The notes under the pieces: generated by a model
Seen by the model: only the letters and a program-made list of their open reading frames with translations
The model's database searches: none
Told to the model about the DNA's origin: nothing
Origin: Shewanella atlantica
GTDB taxonomy: Bacteria > Pseudomonadota > Gammaproteobacteria > Enterobacterales > Shewanellaceae
NCBI RefSeq assembly: GCF_003966265.1
Contig: NZ_RXNV01000002.1
Span: forward strand, 434,001 to 498,000
DNA length: 64,000 bases
Direction of reading: 5' to 3'
Shown: piece by piece, positions 17,426 to 26,836 of the stretch
Layout of the letters: each line of letters starts with the position of its first letter
How positions within the stretch are numbered: position 1 is the stretch's first letter
Program-made: the position numbers and the translations under genes

Positions 17426-19800
17426 AAACGAACCCTTAATAATCTAAGACTATTACCGACTACAATAAGAGAACTTGCAGACATACCTAAGGCGGCAATA
17501 TAAGGTGCAACATGGCCTGAAACGGCCAAGGGGATTATAAACAGGTTATAACCGAGAGCCCAGTACAAATTCTGCTTAATGATCCTGTCGGTTAACCTTG
17601 CGACGGTTACTGCATCGTTGAAGCGTGAAAGGTGATCGCCAAGCAAGATAAGATCGGCACTATTTTTAGTTATTGCAGAGCCACTGCCCATAGCAACAGA
17701 GAGGTTGGCTCCCGCAAGAACCGGGGCATCATTGATACCATCGCCAAACATGGCAATAGACGCGTTCTTCTGAAGCTTTTGAATAAGACTCAGCTTATCC
17801 TGAGGCTTTAATCCTTTATGGACATCACTAATTCCAATTCTGCCTGCAACCTCGTCAACATGAATCGAAGAGTCACCACTTGCCACTGACACTCTACAGC
17901 CTTGCTTTGTAAGCGTCTGAACCGTCTGTTGGGCATCTGTTCTTATGGCGTCCACTAAGGTGAATCTCGCGAGAAGCTCATCGCCTTGGGCCAGATACAC
18001 AGCTTGTGATTGATCGCCAGCGACTTCAATAAACTCGGCGCTGCCTATACGATAATCTGTATTATTAATCTGACCACTCAGGCCCAGACCAACAAAACTT
18101 TGTATCCCACGGACTGCAAGTTGTTGATTATTATATTGCTCGAAGGCCTTAGCGATCGGGTGTAGAGAGCTTGCTTCGAGTGCTGCAGCAACTTCGAGTA
18201 CCTGTGTCTTATCGAGTTGACCATAAAGCTCTATATCTGAGATCGTCAACGTGCCACAGGTGAGGGTACCCGTTTTATCGAAAACAACATGATCTATTTT
18301 CGTGAGTTTTTCGAATACACCAGGCTTACGGGCAATAACACCGATTCGGGTAAAGATCCCCGTTGCGCAGGTCACGGCAGTAGGCGTAGCGAGGGCCAAC
18401 GCACAAGGGCAGGTCGCGACTAAGACGGCTAAGGTGACCCAAAATGCATCTTCAGGCCAATAAATTTTCCAAACGATGTAGGTGAGCAAAGCGATAGACA
18501 GAATTGCCCAGGTAAAATAATTTGAGATGGTATCGACGTAAAGTGCGACTTTAGGTTTATTATTTGAAGCCGACTCCTGAAGCCGAATGATCTCCGCCAC
18601 GAGTTGATCTTGACCAACTGCTGTGATTTTCAGTTTAACCGGCTGCTCAACATTAATGGTGCCTGCATAAACTTCACTGGCGTCAGATTTCTGTACCGGA
18701 GTCTGTTCACCTGTGAGCATGGCCTCATTGAAGCTGGAACAGCCTTCTATAATAGTGCCATCCGCGGCGACTACTTCTCCCGGTTTAACCAGGATTATGT
18801 CTCCAACTTTCAACCCTTTAGCGGGAACTTCTTCACAAGTTTCATTCACTATCAGATGAGCCGTAAGCGGCACCAGTTTATGCAAATTACTGGAACTTAC
18901 AGAGGCTTTTTGGCGAGCATTTTGCTCAAAGTATCGACCGAGTAACAAGAAGAAGGTAAACATACTGACCGATTCGAAATAGACCTCTCCGGTAGCGTTA
19001 ACCGTTGCAATACAGCTGGCAATATAAGCCCCTAAGATGGCAATGGAGACCGATACATCCATATTGAGACGCCCGCTGAACATGGAGCGAATGGCACTAA
19101 AATAAAAAGGTTGAGCAGAATAGAACACCACCGGGGCGGCAAATATCATACTCACCCATCGAAAGTAGTCACGGTACTGAACTTCGAGTTCTGTAAAATA
19201 GCCGGCATAGAGGGCGAGGGCGAACATCATCACCTGCATGGTGGCAAACCCGGCTAAACCCAGCCTTAATAGAAACTTTCGACTGTTCTGCTTGCTCTGG
19301 ATCTCCTGCTCATCAACCTGATAAGGGGCTGCCTGATAACCGATAAGGCTAATTTGACTGAGTATTTCACTGAGCTTTATCTGTTCTGGCAACCAAGTGA
19401 CTAAGGCTCGTTCCGTCGTCGTATTTACCTGGATACTGGAGATCCCCGCAACGTGTCTGAGTTTGTGCTCAATAAGCCAGGCACACGCAGCGCATGTGAT
19501 GCCATCGATAGAGAGCGATACCCTGGATATATCACTTTCACTGTGAACAAAGTCCTGCTGGACTTCGGGTAGATCGAATGCTGAATATGCGGTTAATTCA
19601 TCGGGTACAAGCGCCGTTTGTTTACTGCCGGGCTCGGTTCTGTACTTATAATAGTTACTCAGTCCAGCATCTAAAATTGCAGCTGAAACGGCCTGGCAGC
19701 CAGGGCAGCACATCAAACGATCACTATTATTAATGTGGGTCGTGAATTGAGAGCCTGTTAATACGGGTTCACCGCAATGAAAACATTCAGGGTACTTCAT
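17422..19800 (-). CDS. ccoI: Copper-transporting P-type ATPase CcoI
   Basis: The 792-residue protein starts at the ATG before KYPECFHCGEPV. It has an N-terminal cysteine-rich domain (MCCPGCQAV), a heavy-metal-binding domain (DGITCAACAWLIEHK), eight predicted helices, the ion site CPCALALATP, the phosphorylation site DKTGTLT and the hinge FGDGINDAP. It moves copper out of the cytoplasm to supply the cbb3 oxidase. A frame extension of 17 codons upstream exists but overlaps a strong hairpin and lacks a ribosome site. ccoS follows with an overlap. Confidence 0.95.
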   Translation of the reverse strand: MKYPECFHCGEPVLTGSQFTTHINNSDRLMCCPGCQAVSAAILDAGLSNYYKYRTEPGSKQTALVPDELTAYSAFDLPEVQQDFVHSESDISRVSLSIDGITCAACAWLIEHKLRHVAGISSIQVNTTTERALVTWLPEQIKLSEILSQISLIGYQAAPYQVDEQEIQSKQNSRKFLLRLGLAGFATMQVMMFALALYAGYFTELEVQYRDYFRWVSMIFAAPVVFYSAQPFYFSAIRSMFSGRLNMDVSVSIAILGAYIASCIATVNATGEVYFESVSMFTFFLLLGRYFEQNARQKASVSSSNLHKLVPLTAHLIVNETCEEVPAKGLKVGDIILVKPGEVVAADGTIIEGCSSFNEAMLTGEQTPVQKSDASEVYAGTINVEQPVKLKITAVGQDQLVAEIIRLQESASNNKPKVALYVDTISNYFTWAILSIALLTYIVWKIYWPEDAFWVTLAVLVATCPCALALATPTAVTCATGIFTRIGVIARKPGVFEKLTKIDHVVFDKTGTLTCGTLTISDIELYGQLDKTQVLEVAAALEASSLHPIAKAFEQYNNQQLAVRGIQSFVGLGLSGQINNTDYRIGSAEFIEVAGDQSQAVYLAQGDELLARFTLVDAIRTDAQQTVQTLTKQGCRVSVASGDSSIHVDEVAGRIGISDVHKGLKPQDKLSLIQKLQKNASIAMFGDGINDAPVLAGANLSVAMGSGSAITKNSADLILLGDHLSRFNDAVTVARLTDRIIKQNLYWALGYNLFIIPLAVSGHVAPYIAALGMSASSLIVVGNSLRLLRVRL

Positions 19801-19814
19801 AGGTATGTCGTTTA

Positions 19815-19858
19815 ACCTGTTTTGAACCACTTTCGTCAAAAAGAAAGTCAAAACAGGT
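19815..19858 (-). other. Strong hairpin immediately upstream of ccoI
   Basis: ACCTGTTTTG (19815-19824) pairs with CAAAACAGGT (19849-19858), and ACTTTC pairs with GAAAGT inside, with a 4-base bulge and an 8-base loop. In the mRNA this 16-pair hairpin sits 14 bases before the ccoI ATG. No T run follows, so it is not an ordinary terminator. The sequence CCTGTTTTGAAC also recurs near 19907. Confidence 0.7.
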
Positions 19859-19956
19859 CATACAAAGCAGAAACGGGGAACGATGTTTCTCAGATGATAG
19901 GTTTAGCCTGTTTTGAACTATCTTTACCGCTTTATGAATTAACTTAATTAATTGAC

Positions 19957-20436
19957 TTAGTTCAACCAGTATTGAGAGTCATCTTTGATCTCAAGTCGTT
20001 TTTGAATTCGCCAGCTGCGGTCATATCCTTCCAGTCTGACTTCCCAAGCGCCCGCAATAGGGGTCGCCAGTTCGATCCGGTAGGCTTTATCGCCGTCAGC
20101 CGTAACAATTTGTCCGAAATCACGCTTCTCTATGGTGGGGTGGAAAAACTCTACGCTCAGTGCTGCAAGGTAAGACTCACCACCATGCTGAGTGATAGTG
20201 ACTTCATTGTCGTCGACGAGTAATTCAAATTGCATTCCAAGCTGTTTAGCCTGTTTGATTTTCTTAAGATCCATATTAATGGCTTTGCCATCTTTATAGT
20301 AGTCTTCAGAAACCAGTGAATCTTTATTGTCTATCGCAAGAAAGAGTAGGTTGATACTAGCCACAACCGCACAAAGGGGCAAAATAATTAAAAACCAAGG
20401 CCAGAACTGCTTATACCAGGCTTGTTGCTTGTTCAT
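19957..20436 (-). CDS. ccoH: FixH/CcoH family protein
   Basis: The 159-residue protein has one N-terminal helix (WFLIILPLCAVVASINLLFLA) and then the FixH hallmark DSLVSEDYYKDGKAINMDL. A beta-rich periplasmic domain ends in GAWEVRLEGYDRSWRIQKRLEI. It stabilises the cbb3 oxidase during assembly. A strong terminator lies between ccoP and this gene, so ccoH-ccoI-ccoS probably has its own promoter. Confidence 0.92.
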   Translation of the reverse strand: MNKQQAWYKQFWPWFLIILPLCAVVASINLLFLAIDNKDSLVSEDYYKDGKAINMDLKKIKQAKQLGMQFELLVDDNEVTITQHGGESYLAALSVEFFHPTIEKRDFGQIVTADGDKAYRIELATPIAGAWEVRLEGYDRSWRIQKRLEIKDDSQYWLN

Positions 20437-20496
20437 TTGTCATACCTATTATAATAATTGCGATTATTTTACCGCTAAAAATGTGATTTAGCACCT

Positions 20497-20528
20497 TAAA
20501 AAAAAGGCCTCGATAAGATCGAGGCCTC
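20497..20528 (-). terminator. Intrinsic terminator after ccoP
   Basis: A perfect 10-bp stem, AGGCCTCGAT with ATCGAGGCCT, has a 3-base loop and eight T on the minus strand. It separates the structural ccoNOQP genes from the ccoH-ccoI-ccoS maturation genes. Confidence 0.88.
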
Positions 20529-20546
20529 CATGTTGCTTAGATGTAA

Positions 20547-21515
20547 CTACTTGTTTGACAAGCTATAAACATAAGCTGTGATAACGTGAACTTTCTCTTC
20601 ACCCAACACATCTTTCCAAGCAGGCATCACACCACTTCGACCATTTTTGATTGTCTGTTCGATAGAACCACGGCTACCGCCGTACAACCAGATATTGTTA
20701 GTCAGGTTAGGGGCACCCATTAGCTTGTTACCTGAGCCGTCCATACCATGACAGGCGAAACAGCCCTTCATGAATGAGCCTTGACCTTGAGCGGCCAGGG
20801 CTGCATCGTGATCTCGACCGGCAAGCTTAGTAATGTACTCAGCCAGACCTTTGACTTCACTGTCTTCGATTGGCAGTCCACCTTTTGGCGGCATCATGCC
20901 ATGACGACCGTTCATGATGCTTGTTTTAATCTCGGCAAGTTCGCCACCCCATAACCAATCACCATCGGCGAGGTTAGGGAAGCCTTTACTACCGCGAGCA
21001 TCACTACCATGACACTGTGAACAGTTTTGTAAGAACAGACGACCACCCACTTTAAGGGCCTCTTCGTTCTTAACCAACTCATCGAGAGGCGTTTCAGCAT
21101 ATGCCTTGAAGATAGGGCCAAATTTTTCATCGGCACGCTTAACTTCCTGATCATACTGAACCCAACGACCCTCTTTAGTCGCGAGTTCAACCGCTGCTTT
21201 AGAATCGGCTGCGATGCCATTCTCGGTTCCGATGCTTTGGTTAGCACTTGACCAGCCTAAGAAACCTTTGAAGTTTCCAAGACCAGGATAAAGCGCTAAG
21301 TAAATAACACCAAAAACGATTGTGACGTAGAACAGGTAACTCCACCACTTTGGTAATGGGTTGTTAAGTTCTTCGATGCCGTCAAAGCTATGGCCCATAG
21401 ACTCGCCTTCTTCAACACCAGTGTTGTTTTTAGAGACAATTCTTAATAGGACAAAACATCCAACGATTACCACGATAGTGAGTACGGTAATCCATATACT
21501 CCAGAAGCTACTCAT
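20547..21515 (-). CDS. ccoP: cbb3 oxidase dihaem subunit CcoP
   Basis: The 322-residue protein starts at an ATG overlapping the ccoQ stop (TGATG). It has two N-terminal helices and two cytochrome c domains with CSQCH and CFACH. It passes electrons to CcoO/CcoN. The length and both haem sites are normal. Confidence 0.96.
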   Translation of the reverse strand: MSSFWSIWITVLTIVVIVGCFVLLRIVSKNNTGVEEGESMGHSFDGIEELNNPLPKWWSYLFYVTIVFGVIYLALYPGLGNFKGFLGWSSANQSIGTENGIAADSKAAVELATKEGRWVQYDQEVKRADEKFGPIFKAYAETPLDELVKNEEALKVGGRLFLQNCSQCHGSDARGSKGFPNLADGDWLWGGELAEIKTSIMNGRHGMMPPKGGLPIEDSEVKGLAEYITKLAGRDHDAALAAQGQGSFMKGCFACHGMDGSGNKLMGAPNLTNNIWLYGGSRGSIEQTIKNGRSGVMPAWKDVLGEEKVHVITAYVYSLSNK

Positions 21516-21682
21516 CACTTATGTTCTCCTGAACCCTTGCTTAGTTCATCATCTGAAAAAACAAGGTTAGCCGCTTCGTCAAATTGATCTTTACGACGAG
21601 AGCTGTAAGCCCATGCAAATATACCGACAAAGGTTAACATCACGACAATGGTTATAATGCCTTGTATTGTTCCGTAATCCAT
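21515..21682 (-). CDS. ccoQ: cbb3 oxidase small subunit CcoQ
   Basis: The 55-residue protein begins MDYGTIQGIITIVVMLTFVG. It has a single helix followed by AWAYSSRRKDQFDEAANLVF, the CcoQ/FixQ pattern. It sits between ccoO and ccoP, overlapping ccoP by one base. It stabilises the oxidase complex. Confidence 0.93.
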   Translation of the reverse strand: MDYGTIQGIITIVVMLTFVGIFAWAYSSRRKDQFDEAANLVFSDDELSKGSGEHK

Positions 21683-21697
21683 ATAGTTGCCTCCTAG

Positions 21698-22324
21698 TTA
21701 TTTCAGTGCATGTCCAAGGGACTGCAGATAGGCGATAAGTGCTTGCATCTCAGTTTTACCTTCGACCGCTTTTTGTGCACCCGCAATCTCTTCATCGGTA
21801 TAAAGGTCTTGGCCCTTATTTCCACCTTTATGAAGGTTACGTAGGATTTCCATCTTCTGACCAGTTAACTTGCCGTCAAGCTTGTTCTCTGCCAACCAAG
21901 GGAAACCAGGCATATTTGACTGAGGTACCACTGCGCGTGGGTCAATCAAATGGACTTCATGCCATTTATCACTATATCTACCGCCTACACGGGCCAAATC
22001 AGGACCGGTACGCTTAGAACCCCACTGGAATGGGTGATCCCATACAGACTCACCAGCTACAGAGTAGTGACCGTAACGTTCGGTCTCTGCACGTAGTGGA
22101 CGGATCATCTGGCTGTGACAGTTATAACAGCCTTCACGGACATAGATGTCACGACCTTCAGTCTGGAGAGCAGTGTAAGGAATCAATCCATCGACAGGCT
22201 CAGTAGTGTCTTTTTGAAACAACAGGGGAGTAATCTGCACTAAACCACCAATACTAATGGCGATAACAGTGAGAATACCCATTAAACCGATGTTTTTCTC
22301 GACTAACTCATGATTAAATTTCAT
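21698..22324 (-). CDS. ccoO: cbb3 oxidase monohaem subunit CcoO
   Basis: The 208-residue protein has one N-terminal helix and a single haem site in [18 protein letters not shown]. The distal methionine is probably in SNMPGFPWL. The order ccoN-ccoO-ccoQ-ccoP is standard. The gap to ccoN is 12 bases. Confidence 0.96.
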   Translation of the reverse strand: MKFNHELVEKNIGLMGILTVIAISIGGLVQITPLLFQKDTTEPVDGLIPYTALQTEGRDIYVREGCYNCHSQMIRPLRAETERYGHYSVAGESVWDHPFQWGSKRTGPDLARVGGRYSDKWHEVHLIDPRAVVPQSNMPGFPWLAENKLDGKLTGQKMEILRNLHKGGNKGQDLYTDEEIAGAQKAVEGKTEMQALIAYLQSLGHALK

Positions 22325-22336
22325 CGTTTCTACCCC

Positions 22337-23764
22337 TTATGCTTCTGCTAATGCAGGCAAAGATTCTTTAGGCGCTTTTACTGTCTTAAACACGTTATAT
22401 GCCATTAGAAGCATACCGGTTACGAAGAAACAGCCACCAAGGAATCGAACAAAGTAGAATGGGTATGAAGCTTCAATACTTTCAACGAAGCTATAAGTCA
22501 GAGTACCGTCAGAGTTAACTGCACGCCACATCAGACCTTGCATCACACCAGAGATCCACATAGATACGATATACAGAACAGTACCGATAGTCGCTAACCA
22601 GAAATGAACATTAACCAGGTTAGAGCTATACATACGACCGTGTCCGTAAAGCACTGGGATTAGGTGATAAAGCGAACCAATAGAAACCATTGCAACCCAA
22701 CCTAAAGCACCAGAGTGAACGTGACCAACGGTCCAGTCAGTATAGTGGGATAGGGCGTTTACGGTCTTGATTGCCATCATTGGACCTTCGAAGGTAGACA
22801 TACCATAGAAAGACAATGAAACAACAAGGAAACGTAATACAGGATCGGTTCTTAGTTTATGCCAAGCACCTGACAGGGTCATGATACCGTTAATCATACC
22901 ACCCCAAGAAGGAGCGAATAAGATAAGTGACATCACCATACCCAACGACTGAGTCCAATCGGGTAACGCCGTATAGTGTAGGTGGTGAGGACCAGCCCAG
23001 ATATACAGAGCAATCAATGCCCAGAAGTGAACGATAGACAGACGGTATGAGTAAACCGGACGACCCGCTTGTTTAGGAACAAAGTAATACATCATACCTA
23101 AGAAGCCAGCTGTAAGCAGGAAGCCTACGGCATTGTGACCGTACCACCACTGAACCATTGCATCGACCGCACCGGCATATAGAGAGTAAGACTTCCATAA
23201 GCTGACAGGTACAGCCATAGAGTTAACTATGTGCAATACAGCGACTGTGATAATAAAGGCACCGAAGAACCAGTTCGCCACATAAATATGGGAGGTCGTT
23301 CGCTTAATAATAGTACCGAAGAAAACTATCGCATACGTGACCCACACTATGGTGATCGCGATGTCGATAGGCCATTCTAGCTCAGCATATTCTTTACCAC
23401 TGGTGATACCCAGAGGCAGAGTCAGTACTGCCGAAAGAATGATGGCTTGCCAACCCCAGAATGTAAATGCAGCCAATTTGGGTGCAAAAAGTCGGGTTTG
23501 ACATGTGCGTTGAACGATATAGTAGGATGTTGCGAAAAGAGCTGAAGTACCAAACGCGAAAATCACGGCATTAGTATGCAGAGGTCTAAGACGACTGTAT
23601 GTAAGCCATGGAGTATCGAAGTTTAGTTGTGGCCAGATCAACTGAGCCGCGATCAATACACCCACTGACATACCAATAATTCCCCACAAAACTGTTGTGA
23701 GGGCAAACTGGCGGACAACGGTGTAATTGTAATCAGCGCCTTGAGGCTGGGAATGGTTCATCAT
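22337..23764 (-). CDS. ccoN: cbb3 oxidase catalytic subunit CcoN
   Basis: The 475-residue protein has twelve helices and the haem/copper ligands of the family, including [30 protein letters not shown] and [14 protein letters not shown]. It reduces oxygen at the high-affinity centre. It is the first gene of ccoNOQP. An ideal FNR palindrome lies 203 bases upstream. Two ATGs open the frame, and either could be used. Confidence 0.97.
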   Translation of the reverse strand: MMNHSQPQGADYNYTVVRQFALTTVLWGIIGMSVGVLIAAQLIWPQLNFDTPWLTYSRLRPLHTNAVIFAFGTSALFATSYYIVQRTCQTRLFAPKLAAFTFWGWQAIILSAVLTLPLGITSGKEYAELEWPIDIAITIVWVTYAIVFFGTIIKRTTSHIYVANWFFGAFIITVAVLHIVNSMAVPVSLWKSYSLYAGAVDAMVQWWYGHNAVGFLLTAGFLGMMYYFVPKQAGRPVYSYRLSIVHFWALIALYIWAGPHHLHYTALPDWTQSLGMVMSLILFAPSWGGMINGIMTLSGAWHKLRTDPVLRFLVVSLSFYGMSTFEGPMMAIKTVNALSHYTDWTVGHVHSGALGWVAMVSIGSLYHLIPVLYGHGRMYSSNLVNVHFWLATIGTVLYIVSMWISGVMQGLMWRAVNSDGTLTYSFVESIEASYPFYFVRFLGGCFFVTGMLLMAYNVFKTVKAPKESLPALAEA

Positions 23765-23966
23765 ATTGCTTCCACTGCTTATTACTTATACTTATTGTTT
23801 GAGTAAAAATGAGTATTTACCCGTTAAAAAGACACGAAACCGCGTTCCCTACGGAACATTGGGGGAGGTGTCAACGTGTAGCCCTGTAATATTTGTCATA
23901 TTAACAAGGTAAAGCAATGATACTTGAGCTATGTCAAAAAAGATAGGAATTGTGGAGGGGTAAAAG

Positions 23967-23980
23967 TTGATCTAGATCAA
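23967..23980. promoter_or_regulatory. Perfect FNR/EtrA palindrome between ccoN and a lipoprotein gene
   Basis: TTGATCTAGATCAA matches the FNR consensus on both half-sites. It is 47 bases before the GTG of the lipoprotein gene and 203 bases before ccoN. It could regulate either or both. Confidence 0.85.
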
Positions 23981-24026
23981 CCTACTCAATAGAATGTAAA
24001 GACTTTTCATCTAAAGGTTAAAAATT

Positions 24027-24500
24027 GTGCTACGTGTAAAATTTACTAAGTACTTTTCGCTTTATCTTCTTCTAATATTGGCATTATTTTGCTCATCTTG
24101 CTCTCAGGATGCACCCGAAGATGTATCAAAAACAATCAAAGATACCTCGCTTTGTGACTTTAGAGTGGGTAAATGTACGCAATCTGTTGCGGGTGTGAGA
24201 TTTGACCTATTAGTCAGCCCCTACAATACGCCCAGTGAAAAGCCTCTAACCCTAGAGCTCATAAGCTCTGAAGCCGTAAATGACCTTGTAATGCGAGTTG
24301 AGGGAAGAGATATGTTTATGGGGGTTATTCCGGTTAATTTAACTAAAGTTGATGAAAATCTATATAATGGTCAGCTGATATATGGTTCATGCAGCAGCAA
24401 CTATATGGTATGGAGAGCCTTTGTTACTTTTACGAAGAAAGGTATGCAGCATGCCGTCATGTTTGACTTTCTAGCCGATAATGAAGAGAGCGTTGATTAG
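24027..24500 (+). CDS. Predicted lipoprotein divergent from ccoN
   Basis: The 157-residue protein starts at GTG, 9 bases after AAAGG. The leader (FSLYLLLILALFCSSC) ends in a lipobox-like LFCSSC. The mature part has several cysteines (CDFRVGKCTQSV and YGSCSSN) and a beta-rich body. It resembles small proteins found beside cbb3 genes, but I do not know a name. The FNR box 47 bases upstream suggests a role under low oxygen, perhaps with oxidase assembly or copper. That is inference from position. Confidence 0.7.
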   Translation: MLRVKFTKYFSLYLLLILALFCSSCSQDAPEDVSKTIKDTSLCDFRVGKCTQSVAGVRFDLLVSPYNTPSEKPLTLELISSEAVNDLVMRVEGRDMFMGVIPVNLTKVDENLYNGQLIYGSCSSNYMVWRAFVTFTKKGMQHAVMFDFLADNEESVD

Positions 24501-24575
24501 CTGTTTTTCATCGAAGCTGTATATTTACAGGAAACTTAATAGGTGTTGAAATTCCAATAATGCCTATTAAGCCTC

Positions 24576-26156
24576 CTAGCTCTGTAGATTTTCGTCACTA
24601 AGCTCATCTTTAACTTTGGTAAACACTTCAATATTATCGATAAAGTGTCTTAACAATTCCGGGTCGAAATGTGAACCAGAACCTTCCTCCATCGCCTTTA
24701 GCACTTCATCTAAGGGCCATTCAGGTTTATAGCACCTTGCATGGGATAGGGCGTCAAACACATCGGCAATGGCAACGATTCGGGCGAAGACATGGATCTC
24801 ATTAGCTCTCAAACCCGATGGATAGCCTGAACCATCGAACTTTTCATGGTGTTGCAATGCGATGATACTTGCCGCCTTCAAAATTGGTCGCTCAGAGTTA
24901 GCCAGGATCTGATGCCCAACAGCAGGATGCTGCTTCATCACATTCCACTCCTCTTCGTTCAACTTACCCGGTTTTAATAACACTGCATCAGGCGTCGCAA
25001 TCTTACCTATGTCATGCATAGGGGAGGCGTGCTTTATCAGATCGGCCTCATGCTCTTCCATACCCGAAATAAGCGCCAGCTTATAACAGTACTCGGCCAT
25101 ACGCTTAACATGGTTTGCCGCCTCTTTAGAGCGACTCTCGACTACATCGCCCAAACGTAAGATAAGTTCAGATTGAGTGTCTTCGAGCTCTTTATTTAAC
25201 AGTAAGTTTTCAAATGCGACGCCGACATTGATAGCGAAGATGTCTATCAACTTCTTATCCAGATCATCAATTTTACTGATCCCGTCCATGTAGAGCAGAT
25301 TAATCCAGCCACTCTTAGCGGGAAAATACCCAATAAAACAATCCTCTTCGTACAAGCAACGCTTCTGTTTAAGGGCTGACTGTAATAGCTTTCTGATGTG
25401 ATCGGGTACCGGCTTTTCATGATGGCTGGAGAATTGTCCGGTACCGGCGAGAATATGTAGCTCATCGGTATTAACCTGTTCGCTCATGGCATCGATGGCA
25501 TTGCAGGTCAGTAGCAAGGTTTCGCTGTCGAGGTTTAACAGGTTGGCGACCTGAGTCAGCAGACCATCGGCAAAATTAAACAGGGTACGGAGTTCAAACA
25601 AACCCGATGTGGCCTGAACGACTCTTTCCAACCCTTTTCTGTGCTTAATTTGGTTTTCCCTGGCCTCCTCAATCACCATGATATCCCGGTAGGAGCGAAG
25701 CGCGGAGTAGACACTGGTAACTAACTTTCTTGAGTCGAGTTCAGCCTTTGCCTTATAGTCATTGATGTCATAATTGACGATAACATCTTCTTCGGGGGCC
25801 TGACCGGGCTGACCCGTTCTGAGTATCAGTCTGATTGAGCTATTTTTTAGTTCCTCTCTGATCCATTTAACCAACTCAAGCCCAGCGTGATCGCTTTCCA
25901 TTACCACATCGACAAAGGCCATTGCTACATTGGTCTCTTTACTGAGGATCTGCTTTGCTTCTTCGCCGCTATAGGCATTAATGAATTCAAGTGAACGCTT
26001 ATCTAGTTTAAATCTGGATAGGGCTAATTTGGTTACAGTATGGACATCGGGCTCATCATCGACAATAAGGATCTTCCACGCAGGACCAGAGCTTTCCTCC
26101 GGCGCCTTTTTTTTACCTGAAAAGAGGGGGCTTTTCTTTGCTATATCAATCAGCAT
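24576..26156 (-). CDS. Response regulator with HD-GYP output (REC-DUF3369-HD-GYP)
   Basis: The 526-residue protein has a receiver domain (about 28-150, phospho-acceptor in AFVDVVMESD), a DUF3369-type middle domain (about 170-320) and an HD-GYP domain (about 330-500) with SPMHDIGKIATPD and LQHHEKFDGSGYPSG. HD-GYP proteins usually hydrolyse cyclic di-GMP. No histidine kinase gene is adjacent, so the partner is elsewhere. With the two GGDEF proteins in the window it suggests active c-di-GMP control. Confidence 0.9.
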   Translation of the reverse strand: MLIDIAKKSPLFSGKKKAPEESSGPAWKILIVDDEPDVHTVTKLALSRFKLDKRSLEFINAYSGEEAKQILSKETNVAMAFVDVVMESDHAGLELVKWIREELKNSSIRLILRTGQPGQAPEEDVIVNYDINDYKAKAELDSRKLVTSVYSALRSYRDIMVIEEARENQIKHRKGLERVVQATSGLFELRTLFNFADGLLTQVANLLNLDSETLLLTCNAIDAMSEQVNTDELHILAGTGQFSSHHEKPVPDHIRKLLQSALKQKRCLYEEDCFIGYFPAKSGWINLLYMDGISKIDDLDKKLIDIFAINVGVAFENLLLNKELEDTQSELILRLGDVVESRSKEAANHVKRMAEYCYKLALISGMEEHEADLIKHASPMHDIGKIATPDAVLLKPGKLNEEEWNVMKQHPAVGHQILANSERPILKAASIIALQHHEKFDGSGYPSGLRANEIHVFARIVAIADVFDALSHARCYKPEWPLDEVLKAMEEGSGSHFDPELLRHFIDNIEVFTKVKDELSDENLQS

Positions 26157-26292
26157 TAGACAACCTCAAAAATTAAAAGAATGTATCCCTATCCATTGAG
26201 TGTAGAACAATGTTCAGGATGCTGGAAAATAGTCAGACAAAAAATAGCTAAGCACCTTTACCTATTAATTATCGTATAGTTTTACATATACC

Positions 26293-26311
26293 GCTATTGA
26301 TAATCATTCTC
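26293..26311 (+). promoter_or_regulatory. Fur box upstream of a Cys-rich small protein
   Basis: GCTATTGATAATCATTCTC matches 16 of 19 positions of the classical Fur box. It lies 48 bases before the ATG of the next gene, where it could repress transcription when iron is plentiful. Confidence 0.65.
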
Positions 26312-26358
26312 ATTTAAGGGTATCATTTAATCATTGCTGCTTTAAATTGGGTCCAACA

Positions 26359-26646
26359 ATGAAAAACTCGAACGTCAATATGTCTATCTCTTCAAAGAAG
26401 TTAACTGAGCTTATCCAGTCGGGCGCCTTATGTGCTGCGGACTTTCGTTGTCTCGATATAGAATCTAAACAAACCGTTTGGCAGATGTGTCTATGGTGCT
26501 GTAGTAAGCGGATACATTGCTCCCATGACTGCATTAAAAATTGCCCAAATTCGTGTGCAGATCCATTAAATTTACACACAACTACAAGTATTGAACAAGT
26601 TGACCAAATAACAAGTAAAGAGATGAAGTTTATCAGCATAGTTTGA
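26359..26646 (+). CDS. Cysteine-rich small protein, unknown
   Basis: From the ATG at 26359 the protein has 95 residues. Nine of them are cysteines packed into the middle (CAADFRC, then MCLWCCSKRIHCSHDC and CPNSC), a density that suggests a metal or iron-sulfur site. I do not recognise the family. It is not a plain Bfd ferredoxin, because the spacing differs. The upstream Fur box points to iron-dependent expression. Confidence 0.6.
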   Translation: MKNSNVNMSISSKKLTELIQSGALCAADFRCLDIESKQTVWQMCLWCCSKRIHCSHDCIKNCPNSCADPLNLHTTTSIEQVDQITSKEMKFISIV

Positions 26647-26836
26647 ATGACTTAGTAGTACTGTAGGTCAAAGTAATCATATCGATTTCATCAATTTAGA
26701 GAGTCTGTTCTACAGCTCAACTCAAACACAAGAAAAGATTACAAATTAGATTTAATACTGATAAAATCATGAGGTTACCTTAAACGTCAATTTCCCGATT
26801 CTCGGCCATTACCCCCATGTATAAAGAGCAATTAAC

